A stretch of DNA of 20,422 nucleotides from Thermoplasmata archaeon. GTDB taxonomy: Archaea > Thermoplasmatota > Thermoplasmata > Thermoplasmatales > GCA-001856825. Of the stretch, positions 13,667-19,963 are shown one piece after another. Each line of letters begins with the position of its first letter. Positions within the stretch are counted from its first letter, which is position 1. The notes under the pieces were generated by a model. The model had not been told where the DNA came from, searched no databases, and was given only the letters and a program-made list of their open reading frames with translations. Made by a program: the position numbers and the translations under genes. The stretch covers positions 1 to 20,422 of the forward strand of contig JAKBNO010000043.1 in the NCBI GenBank assembly GCA_021831005.1. The letters run 5' to 3'.

Positions 13667-14083
13667 CTATTCTATCATCAGTTCCTTTAAACCAGTTTTC
13701 TTGTTCAGGGCTCTCTTCAGAACAATTTCTTCCAGCTTCAGAATGTGAACTTCCATGAGCGGGTCAGCAGTTCCGGAAAAGAAGTGCCCTCCATTTACCG
13801 AGTGATCACTTAACGCCACTGATACGTGGATGTGGAGCCTTGGTTCGTTGCTCGATATACTCCCGTGGAAAGAGACAACCTCTCCTGGTGACTGGAGCTG
13901 TGCTTTCTCATACTCCTTTCCATTCCAGTATCCAATCTCCAGGCCTCTTATCATTCCTATTCCAAACTCAACCAGACCGGAAAAGATACCATAATCATCG
14001 AGAACCTTGGTGATCGATTCTCCAACATCCTCCCCCTTTTCAATCTTGACTACGATGTAATTTTTTTCAATGTCAGAGATCAT
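13667..14083 (-). CDS. PPC domain (DUF296) protein
   Basis: The 138 residues match the plants-and-prokaryotes-conserved domain: VLDDYGIFSGLVEFGIGMIR (27-46), IGYWNGKEYEKAQL, GEVVSFHGSIS, a histidine-rich strand HIHVSVAL (84-91, H84 and H86) and GGHFFSG (98-104, H100). The domain forms trimers, and the three histidines resemble a metal site. Prokaryotic stand-alone members have no firmly established activity; in plants the domain accompanies AT-hooks in DNA-binding proteins, but no AT-hook is present here. The ATG lies 11 bases inside the 3' end of the zinc-ribbon gene, and a TATA-like repeat 23 bases upstream suggests a promoter nested in that gene. Confidence 0.87.
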   Translation of the reverse strand: MISDIEKNYIVVKIEKGEDVGESITKVLDDYGIFSGLVEFGIGMIRGLEIGYWNGKEYEKAQLQSPGEVVSFHGSISSNEPRLHIHVSVALSDHSVNGGHFFSGTADPLMEVHILKLEEIVLKRALNKKTGLKELMIE

Positions 14084-14447
14084 GATTCTTTAATCTGAAC
14101 GTATATATATATGGTTTCCCGTTGCTGGCGGAGTTGTACCCGCACCTTCCACATTTGTAGCCTATAATTTTCCTCTTTCCTTCGAGGTTAATTCCCCTCA
14201 TCGTGGTGAGCTTTGAACTGCACACGGGGCAGTCGTCTAGGGATGCGAACTTCTTGCTCGAATATTTCACTGAAACTTCTATTTCAGGAATCTCATAAAT
14301 CAGCTTCCTGAACCTTTTTGGGGATGCGCTAATTTTCCTGTTCTTGAGAAAATCGAGGAATTTTATTTCGCCCACGATCTCTCCATTCTTCCTCAGGATG
14401 GTCAGAACGTTGAAGATGAGCTCAGCATCGCTGGGTCTTTTTACCAC
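14073..14447 (-). CDS. Predicted winged-helix-like plus zinc-ribbon protein, function unknown
   Basis: The 124-residue basic protein has a helical N-terminal half (about 5-55) with a spacing that could form a winged helix, followed by a zinc ribbon: C73-P-V-C76 and C99-G-R-C102, inside DDCPVCSSKLTTM and GYKCGRCGYNS. The layout suggests a small nucleic-acid-binding or transcription-related protein, but I do not recognise a named family. The GTG start (14445-14447) is supported by a TATA-like box about 25 bases upstream, in the 34-base gap after valS, so it looks leaderless and separately expressed. The C-terminal codons also contain the TATA repeat of the next gene. Its pairing with a PPC protein may be meaningful. 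Confidence 0.72.
   Translation of the reverse strand: MVKRPSDAELIFNVLTILRKNGEIVGEIKFLDFLKNRKISASPKRFRKLIYEIPEIEVSVKYSSKKFASLDDCPVCSSKLTTMRGINLEGKRKIIGYKCGRCGYNSASNGKPYIYTFRLKNHDL
14102..14111 (-). promoter_or_regulatory. TATA repeat nested in the zinc-ribbon gene, likely promoter of the PPC gene
   Basis: The minus strand reads CCATATATATATACG, a run of alternating T and A centred 23-24 bases before the PPC ATG (14083). The same bases encode P-Y-I-Y-T near the end of the zinc-ribbon protein. The spacing fits leaderless transcription starting close to the ATG. Confidence 0.5.
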
Positions 14448-14467
14448 TGAATAGACACTATTTCTAC

Positions 14468-14476
14468 AAATAAATC
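14468..14476 (-). promoter_or_regulatory. TATA-like box for the zinc-ribbon gene
   Basis: GATTTATTT on the minus strand is centred about 25 bases before the GTG start at 14447 and lies in the short gap just after the valS stop. There is no Shine-Dalgarno before the GTG, consistent with a leaderless transcript. Confidence 0.45.
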
Positions 14477-14481
14477 ATTTG

Positions 14482-17034
14482 TCATCTTGATACCGATACG
14501 CAGAATCCTTTCCCGCAATTGACGTTTCTTCCCTGAATAGAGTACGTTTTTGTGACCAGCACTTCTGAAGTGTCGATTTTCTTGTCCTCGAATAATATAG
14601 AACTTTCGTCGAGGAGAGATGGGTTTTCCTTCACCCTGACGAGGAATGACTCCGACTTTTCCCTTAAGACTGAATACAGCGAGGGAGCCAGTTTCACGGA
14701 AATTATCTTTTCTTCAACCTTCCCCTTTTCGTAAGTGAGCTTCTCTGCCCTTATCGTTCCCCTCACATCCTCTTCGTCAACTTTGACTTCGGAAGCGCTT
14801 AAAATAGTGGCCATCTCGATCTTGTCAGAAAGTGAAATCTTGTCCTTCACCTTCAGGTCCCTCATCATCGAAATCGCTTCTGAAGTGGTTCCACCGACCT
14901 GGGCCTCTATCTCATCAAACGAAATTGAATCGGGGAATTGCAGATCGAAAACACTCCTCTTCCCTTCCTTCTCCCTGAATAATCTCTGATAGGAATCTTC
15001 AGCCACGAACGGGAAGATGGGCGAGATCATTATTATTGAAGACAGTAGAACGCGATATACCGTTTCGTAAGTCTTGAAGCCGTTGATCCTGTGCTTGATT
15101 ATCTCCACGTAATTGTCTGCAAGGTCGTGCCAGATGAACGATTCAGCGACTCGTATGGCTCTGTCAAATTCGAAGTCATTCATTGCGCTACTAACTTCTC
15201 TTATTGCGTTATTCATCTGTCTGATTATCCAGTGGTCTGCCGGTCTCATCCCGTCTTCCTCAGTTTGTTTCCCTCTGTAAAACTCGAGGAAACTCACTAG
15301 GTTGTAAATCTTGTTCATCAGTCTTTGACCTCTGATCAGATCCCTTTCCCTGAATGCAGTGTCCTCACCGAGTGAACAAGAGGCTGTGAAATACCTGAAC
15401 GCGTCCGCTCCATATTTCCCCAATAGAATATTCGGGTCCACCACGTTCCCCCACGATGCATGCATCGGACGCCCATCCGGAGCCATTATGTTTCCGTCGA
15501 CCATTATCTCCTTCCACGGATTCTGACCGGTCAGAAGATTTCCCCTCAGCACACTGTAGTAAGCCCAGGTCCTAATGATGTCCTGTCCCTGAGGTCTCAG
15601 AGACATGGGATAGAGCTTCGAAAATATTTTTTCGTCACGTGCGTAGTATGTGTTGAACAATGATGAGATTGAAGAGTCCATCCATGTATCAAATACCTCT
15701 TCGGACCCCTTTAGGGGAAGGTGACAGGTGGGGCAGTCCTTCACCGGCGGGAGGTCTATGAGCGGATCGACATAGCACTGCTCTTCTTTAGCAACTACCT
15801 GGTGACCGTTGTTGCATTCCCAGACAGGAATGGGCGTTGCAAAATATCTTTGTCTTGAGACCACCCAGTCCCAAGATAGCGAATCTATCCAGTCGTCCAG
15901 TCTCTTCTTCATGAACAGCGGGTGCCATCCAAGTTTTTCCGACCATTTCTTAAGATCATCCTTGAAATCCATAGACTTGATAAACCATTGTTCCTTCTGC
16001 AGGTATTCCAGAGGTGTTCCGCATCGCCAGCAGGTGCCTACATTCTGCTTGATTGTTATGCTTGAAACGAAATCCCCAGACAGCTTCAGGTCTTCGATAA
16101 TTCTTTTCTTTACATCCTTGGTTGGAAGGCCCGAATATTTTCCTGCTATCTCCGTCAACCTTCCCTGCTCATCTATACTCCGTAGGAAGGGTAGCGAATG
16201 TTTGTAGATCATTTTCAAGTCTGCTTTGTCACCGACGGAACAGATCATTTCTGCTCCGGTTCCGAAATCCATCAGGACATCTTCATCGGTGATTATCGAT
16301 ACTGACTTGCCAAAAATGGGGAGCTTGATCTGCTTGCCCACCAAGTGTGTATAGCGTTCATCTTTCGGGTTCACGGCGATTGCAACGCACGCGGCAATCA
16401 GTTCTGGTCTTGTGGTAGAGATGGTCAGTTCAGATCCGTCTCCCTTGAATTTTATGTCGTTGAGGGATACATCCCGTTCCTCATACACAATCTCTGATTC
16501 TGCGATAGCTGTTTCGCAGCGGGGGCACCAGTTGACTGGATGCTTACCCTTGTAAGCCATGCCCTTCTCGAACATCCTTATGAACGTGATTTGGGTGTAC
16601 TTCCTGTACATCTCAGAGTTGGTCTTGTAGTACAGCGAGGGATCGGCTGTTATGCCTAGAGATTGGAACTGGCCGATCATCGCTTGTATGTTCCCCTCGG
16701 CAAACTCTTCGCAGAGTTTTACGAATTCCTGTCTATCGTAATCCCTCATCTTGATGCCATACTTCTTTTCCACGTTGACTTCTATCGGCATTCCGTTAAC
16801 ATCAAAACAGAGCGGAAAGAACACCTCTTCTCCCTTTATCCTGTGGTATTTCGCAACCATGTCGATATGAGAATAGTGGAAAGCATGCCCTATGTGCATC
16901 TTACCTGAAGCATATCTGGGAGGAGTGTCTATGCTGTAAGTGGGCTTGGACGAACTGAAATCGTACTGGAATATCCTCTCTTCGTTCCAGAAGGTACCCC
17001 ACTTCTTTTCGCTCTCCTTGAAGTCGTACGGCAT
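14482..17034 (-). CDS. valS: Valyl-tRNA synthetase with atypical KMSKS motif
   Basis: This class I enzyme charges tRNA-Val. The 850 residues show HIGH at 47-50 (GKMHIGHAFHYSHID), FDVNGMPIEVNVEKKYG (77-93), the zinc/connective segment HPVNWCPRCETAIAESE (165-181), the editing domain with ISTTRPELIAACVA (205-218) and GTGAEMICSVGDKADL (258-273), further cysteine pairs (C335/C338, C434/C437), SRQRYFATPIPVW (393-405) and FDTWMDSSISSLF (448-460), all valine-type. Where KMSKS is expected the sequence is DGRPMHASWGNVVDP (520-534), so K-M-S-K-S is replaced by P-M-H-A-S. The anticodon-binding region follows, with a short C-terminal part. The alternative, a synthetase for Ile or Leu, is not supported by the NWCPRCETAIA and GWD-type motifs. 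An AT-rich box lies about 25 bases upstream of the ATG. Confidence 0.93.
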   Translation of the reverse strand: MPYDFKESEKKWGTFWNEERIFQYDFSSSKPTYSIDTPPRYASGKMHIGHAFHYSHIDMVAKYHRIKGEEVFFPLCFDVNGMPIEVNVEKKYGIKMRDYDRQEFVKLCEEFAEGNIQAMIGQFQSLGITADPSLYYKTNSEMYRKYTQITFIRMFEKGMAYKGKHPVNWCPRCETAIAESEIVYEERDVSLNDIKFKGDGSELTISTTRPELIAACVAIAVNPKDERYTHLVGKQIKLPIFGKSVSIITDEDVLMDFGTGAEMICSVGDKADLKMIYKHSLPFLRSIDEQGRLTEIAGKYSGLPTKDVKKRIIEDLKLSGDFVSSITIKQNVGTCWRCGTPLEYLQKEQWFIKSMDFKDDLKKWSEKLGWHPLFMKKRLDDWIDSLSWDWVVSRQRYFATPIPVWECNNGHQVVAKEEQCYVDPLIDLPPVKDCPTCHLPLKGSEEVFDTWMDSSISSLFNTYYARDEKIFSKLYPMSLRPQGQDIIRTWAYYSVLRGNLLTGQNPWKEIMVDGNIMAPDGRPMHASWGNVVDPNILLGKYGADAFRYFTASCSLGEDTAFRERDLIRGQRLMNKIYNLVSFLEFYRGKQTEEDGMRPADHWIIRQMNNAIREVSSAMNDFEFDRAIRVAESFIWHDLADNYVEIIKHRINGFKTYETVYRVLLSSIIMISPIFPFVAEDSYQRLFREKEGKRSVFDLQFPDSISFDEIEAQVGGTTSEAISMMRDLKVKDKISLSDKIEMATILSASEVKVDEEDVRGTIRAEKLTYEKGKVEEKIISVKLAPSLYSVLREKSESFLVRVKENPSLLDESSILFEDKKIDTSEVLVTKTYSIQGRNVNCGKGFCVSVSR

Positions 17035-17051
17035 TTAGTGCAGATAGCCTT

Positions 17052-17063
17052 GAATTAAAAAAA
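17052..17063 (-). promoter_or_regulatory. TATA-like box of valS, overlapping a T7 tract that could end ribH transcripts
   Basis: On the minus strand, TTTTTTTAATTC is centred about 23 bases before the valS ATG. Its seven T residues could also serve as a terminator for read-through from ribH. Nothing else in the 230-base gap 17035-17264 is recognised as a gene; see the finding on a possible coding remnant there. Confidence 0.4.
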
Positions 17064-17264
17064 TGTTCTTATCCCCTTCCGGTATTTTGGGATCTTTTGA
17101 AAATATCTTCAGTGCATTCAGAAGACGTTATACCTTTTTCTTCGATTGATTTGATCCCCTCGTCTCACTTCAGAATTATCATAGGTAGGTTGTTGGGTGG
17201 ATAGGGAGTTCGATACCTAGAATATTTCAATTCGAAGAATCTGCGTCCGCCGTTGGCTTGATTT

Positions 17265-17675
17265 TCAGTTCTTCTTGAATGCCTTGAACAGTTTTGCCAG
17301 AGATTCGACAGCCCTTGTAGAATATTCTTCGATCCTTGCAACTGCCTGATCGTGCTCAGCACCGGGACCGATTATTCCTATCGTTACGGGTTTCTCATAT
17401 TCGTTTGAAAGGTCGACTATCTTTCTGACCGATTGGTTTATCACGAGGTCGTCGTGCTTCGTTTCCCCCTTTATCACCGCACCAAGCAGCGCAACTCCAT
17501 CGATGTTTTTCTTCTTCAGGAGCAACTTCACGGCGAGCGGCATGTCAAAGACCCCTGGGACCCTTATCGCTTCGTGCTCAAAGCCTAGGAGCTCCGATTG
17601 TTCCTCCGCCTTCTTTTGCATAAGCGAAGTGATGTCATAATTGAAGTCCGAAACCACCAATCCTATTCTTGACAT
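17265..17675 (-). CDS. ribH: 6,7-dimethyl-8-ribityllumazine synthase
   Basis: RibH condenses 5-amino-6-ribitylaminouracil with 3,4-dihydroxy-2-butanone 4-phosphate to give lumazine, the penultimate step to riboflavin. From ATG 17673-17675 the product is 136 residues, starting MSRIGLVVSDFNYDI. It has VPGVFDMPLAV (39-49), GAVIKGETKHDDLV (65-78, with catalytic-type H74), KPVTIGIIGPGAEHDQA and the helix EEYSTRAVESLAKL. An in-frame GTG at 17687 would add four residues, but it lies inside the end of ribC and the ATG has GAGGAT six bases upstream, so I use the ATG. It is the third gene of ribB-ribC-ribH, one base after the ribC stop. Confidence 0.93.
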   Translation of the reverse strand: MSRIGLVVSDFNYDITSLMQKKAEEQSELLGFEHEAIRVPGVFDMPLAVKLLLKKKNIDGVALLGAVIKGETKHDDLVINQSVRKIVDLSNEYEKPVTIGIIGPGAEHDQAVARIEEYSTRAVESLAKLFKAFKKN

Positions 17676-17676
17676 T

Positions 17677-18156
17677 TTAATCCTCACTCAGGATTTGTCC
17701 TGCACTATTATAGCCTTGCCTGAGACCCTTCCCTGCCATTGAGGCCAGTGAATGACCGCCATCCCTGACGAGTTTTACCAAGTTTACAGCGTGTTTCGTC
17801 GCCCTGTCTTTGGCAAGCGAAAAAAGCTGTGCCTCCTCCACTTCGTCTTCGTGGACCGTGACGTCCATAATGTGTCGCTTTGCATTCAGTTGCGCTTGGA
17901 TTAGCCCTATGCTAGTAGCCAGATAGCTGTACTTGTCCAGCTTCGTCTTCCCTACCCAGCCAAGAGTGATCACACCTTCGCATCCCTCTTCGAAGAGCTT
18001 GGTAGCCCCCATCGGCATGTCCTTAATTCCTGGAACTGTGTACCTGACAATTTCTCCATCGGGATCCTCCTTTCTTATCGTATCGTAAGCAAATCTGCCC
18101 ATATCCACCCGTGAAAAGGTGGTATCCACTATTCCGTATTTTGTCACGTCATTCAC
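17677..18156 (-). CDS. ribC: Riboflavin synthase, archaeal type
   Basis: The archaeal enzyme dismutates two molecules of 6,7-dimethyl-8-ribityllumazine to riboflavin and the ribitylaminouracil. It is related to lumazine synthase, not to the bacterial trimeric riboflavin synthase. The 159 residues show GIVDTTFSRVDMG (8-20), RYTVPGIKDMPMGATKL (38-54), ITLGWVGKTKLDKYS (63-77), MDVTVHEDEVEEAQ (97-110), and the C-terminal family segment ASMAGKGLRQGYNSAGQI. Length is normal. Its ATG overlaps the ribB stop by four bases (ATGA), and its TAA is one base before the ribH ATG, so these three enzymes are produced as one translational unit. Confidence 0.94.
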   Translation of the reverse strand: MNDVTKYGIVDTTFSRVDMGRFAYDTIRKEDPDGEIVRYTVPGIKDMPMGATKLFEEGCEGVITLGWVGKTKLDKYSYLATSIGLIQAQLNAKRHIMDVTVHEDEVEEAQLFSLAKDRATKHAVNLVKLVRDGGHSLASMAGKGLRQGYNSAGQILSED

Positions 18157-18812
18157 GCTCTGATTATATCTTTGCCTTCCAAGAATATTAGTTTGTTCTT
18201 TGTTGCGTATTCTTCTGCACTGGCTCTCTTTAGACTCTTCCCGTCCCCTAGCATCTCGGCTATAACCATGCTCCGCGGAAGACCTACCAGTTCAGCAAGG
18301 TGCGATACAAGTTCGGTGTGTCCCTTTCTCTCATTCAGACCCCTTGACGCAAGGACTGGCACGTGTCCGGGTGCATAGAAATTCTTCTGGAAGTATTCCA
18401 CTTTGTTCTCTATGTGGTCGGTCAGTAGATTGTGCATTTCGTGAATAGTGTTGGCCCTGTCCGAATCGGATATTCCAGTCGAAACCGAAATGTGGTTGAT
18501 CCACATCGTGAATGAAGGGTAGTCACCGTAGGACGGCCGTTTTATAAGATTTCCGTAGGTTGGATGCGTTTTCCATTCGTCGGTCAGGAAGTTCAGGCCT
18601 ATCTTGGACGCTTCCTCTCTTCCAGTAACGTAGCAGATGAGACCTCCGGCATCCTTTCTCAATTGGTTAACAGATTTCCATGTCACTGAGCCTGCATAAA
18701 ATACCATATCTGCTTCCTCTTCTCTACCGTCGAAATCGTAAACTATCAGAGGGGTACCGTTCAAAAGCCCCTTTTTTATATCCGAAAGTGATGTCTTAGA
18801 TAGGTCGGTCAT
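18153..18812 (-). CDS. ribB: 3,4-dihydroxy-2-butanone 4-phosphate synthase
   Basis: RibB turns ribulose 5-phosphate into 3,4-dihydroxy-2-butanone 4-phosphate and formate, supplying the four-carbon unit for lumazine. It needs magnesium. The 219 residues have the acidic-loop motif VYDFDGREEEADMVFYA (24-40), GGLICYVTG (56-64), VSTGISDSDRANTI (110-123), FYAPGHVPVLASRG (145-158) and ERKGHTELVSHLAELVG (161-177). It is a single-domain protein, with no fused GTP cyclohydrolase II. It is the first gene of the ribBCH operon, with a TATA-like box 24 bases upstream of the ATG. No FMN riboswitch is possible in a leader this short. Confidence 0.94.
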   Translation of the reverse strand: MTDLSKTSLSDIKKGLLNGTPLIVYDFDGREEEADMVFYAGSVTWKSVNQLRKDAGGLICYVTGREEASKIGLNFLTDEWKTHPTYGNLIKRPSYGDYPSFTMWINHISVSTGISDSDRANTIHEMHNLLTDHIENKVEYFQKNFYAPGHVPVLASRGLNERKGHTELVSHLAELVGLPRSMVIAEMLGDGKSLKRASAEEYATKNKLIFLEGKDIIRA

Positions 18813-18830
18813 AATCTGGGAGCTAAGGAC

Positions 18831-18840
18831 GATATTTTAA
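18831..18840 (-). promoter_or_regulatory. TATA-like box of the ribBCH operon
   Basis: TTAAAATATC on the minus strand is centred about 24 bases before the ribB ATG at 18812, which predicts a leaderless message. Regulation by an FMN riboswitch is thus unlikely; any control would be at the promoter. I see no clear operator repeat next to it. Confidence 0.5.
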
Positions 18841-18866
18841 CATTTCCTATTTTATTGGATTTACTC

Positions 18867-18871
18867 AAAAA
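18867..18871 (-). terminator. Possible T-tract terminator after the exchanger gene
   Basis: Five T residues on the minus strand come directly after the exchanger stop codon, in the 59-base gap before ribB. This is a minimal archaeal-style T-tract and could also be chance. Confidence 0.3.
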
Positions 18872-19831
18872 TTAGTAGACAAACAACAGGAATATGACTA
18901 GAGAAACGATGAAGAAAATGAAGACGTAAGTTGCTGTCTTGAATTTATAGACCGTCAAGCCTATGACGATAGAGAATGCGGAAGTCAATAGGACCGCCAC
19001 TATTCCGTTTGTCGTTATGTACCAACGACTCGCAAGAATGCCCAGTGCAGGAAAGAAGGTTGCAAAGTACATTTCCTCCCCAGCAACTGCCCCAATTGCA
19101 AGACTGGTCTTGCCTCTAGCAGCCCATATCACGGCATTCATTGTTTCTGGGACAATTGTTCCTATCGGCACCAAGAGAATTGTGATTAGTTCTTGGTTTA
19201 TTCCAGTCTGCAGGTAGAGGCTATTTATCCCCCTGACAAGAACAGCCGATCCTGCAAGCAGGAATGCAACTCCTGCTGTGATGATCAGGGCAAGCAAAGC
19301 ACCGTTCCGAATTCTTATGTCAGTTGCCTCTTCTTCAAAACTCTCCTTTCGCCCAACCAACCTGAAGAAGACTAGGTAGAGCAGGATCAGAATCACTGCC
19401 ACTACCACTCTTACTACAACAATATTGAAGAAAAAGGGAATCAACATTATTGGAAACACAAGTCCCATGTAGATTAATGTCTTCGAAAGCAACGGATTTA
19501 ATTCATCGCTCTTTCGTCTCCTTGAAGCCACAAGAAGCGTCAATGCCACAATGGGAAAGCCAATTGCGGATACCATGAAAGGTTCGCCAATTATCGTTCC
19601 TGCAACTATTTCGGAACCCGACTCCTTCCCAAGAAGCACCAGTGCAAGAACTATCACCACGAGCTCCGGCATTGCCGTAAAGATCGGACTTATGACCGCA
19701 CCAGTAAAACTCTCGTTGAATTTGCCTCTCCTTCCAATTTCTTCGATAGTGGCTGTCAGAATTAGAGAGCTCAGAATCAGCATCACTATTCCCCCAGCAA
19801 CCTCTGAAACGGAAATGAGTGATGAAGACAC
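18872..19831 (-). CDS. Sodium/calcium exchanger (CaCA) superfamily membrane protein
   Basis: The 319-residue protein is very hydrophobic, with about ten predicted membrane helices in two inverted halves joined by a charged loop (about 159-175, GRKESFEEEATDIR). Each half has an alpha repeat. The first contains SPIFTAMPELVVIV (48-61) and AGTIIGEPF (77-85); the second contains VPIGTIVPETMNAV (221-234) and IGAVAGEEMYF (246-256). The PE glutamates E56 and E229 that bind cation are kept, but the usual G-N-x-x-G-S-N second motif reads G-T-I-I-G-E-P and G-A-V-A-G-E-E. It should exchange a cation (calcium, sodium or proton are possible) across the cytoplasmic membrane. The start is GTG at 19829-19831, with GAGG upstream and a TATA-like box. 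Confidence 0.85.
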   Translation of the reverse strand: MSSSLISVSEVAGGIVMLILSSLILTATIEEIGRRGKFNESFTGAVISPIFTAMPELVVIVLALVLLGKESGSEIVAGTIIGEPFMVSAIGFPIVALTLLVASRRRKSDELNPLLSKTLIYMGLVFPIMLIPFFFNIVVVRVVVAVILILLYLVFFRLVGRKESFEEEATDIRIRNGALLALIITAGVAFLLAGSAVLVRGINSLYLQTGINQELITILLVPIGTIVPETMNAVIWAARGKTSLAIGAVAGEEMYFATFFPALGILASRWYITTNGIVAVLLTSAFSIVIGLTVYKFKTATYVFIFFIVSLVIFLLFVY

Positions 19832-19851
19832 CTTGCCTCTATTATTTCACC

Positions 19852-19860
19852 TTTAAAAAT
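19852..19860 (-). promoter_or_regulatory. TATA-like box for the exchanger gene
   Basis: The minus strand reads TTTTTAAAG centred about 25 bases before the GTG start at 19831. Together with the box at 19930-19938 on the other strand it makes 19832-19963 a divergent promoter region. Confidence 0.4.
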
Positions 19861-19929
19861 ACCAACTATACCTGTGAATTGGTTAATCGCTTTTCTCTAA
19901 CCCCACCGAGCAAGAATGCATTCGACTAA

Positions 19930-19938
19930 ATTTTATAG
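19930..19938 (+). promoter_or_regulatory. TATA-like box for the nucleotidyltransferase gene
   Basis: ATTTTATAG is centred about 30 bases before the ATG at 19964, so the transcript would start at or just before the start codon. No Shine-Dalgarno is seen between them. Confidence 0.45.
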
Positions 19939-19963
19939 AATCTGAATATCTCTAGTCAATAGA

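Noticed and set aside
13546..13758. 70-residue plus-strand ORF spanning the gap and the end of the PPC gene
   Set aside because: It runs antisense into the PPC coding region, has no initiation signal and no recognisable domain; the 22-codon frame at 13536 has better promoter spacing.
15809..16207. 132-residue plus-strand ORF inside valS
   Set aside because: Antisense shadow of the conserved synthetase core; composition is not protein-like (runs of Ser, Cys, His).
17195..17225. Possible tRNA T-arm (GGGAGTTCGATACC)
   Set aside because: The T-loop-like GTTCGA is present but the flanking five bases do not pair and no acceptor, D-arm or anticodon arm can be drawn.
17165..17362. 65-residue minus-strand ORF overlapping the end of ribH
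   Set aside because: Most of it is an out-of-frame reading of ribH, and no Shine-Dalgarno or promoter is placed for it.
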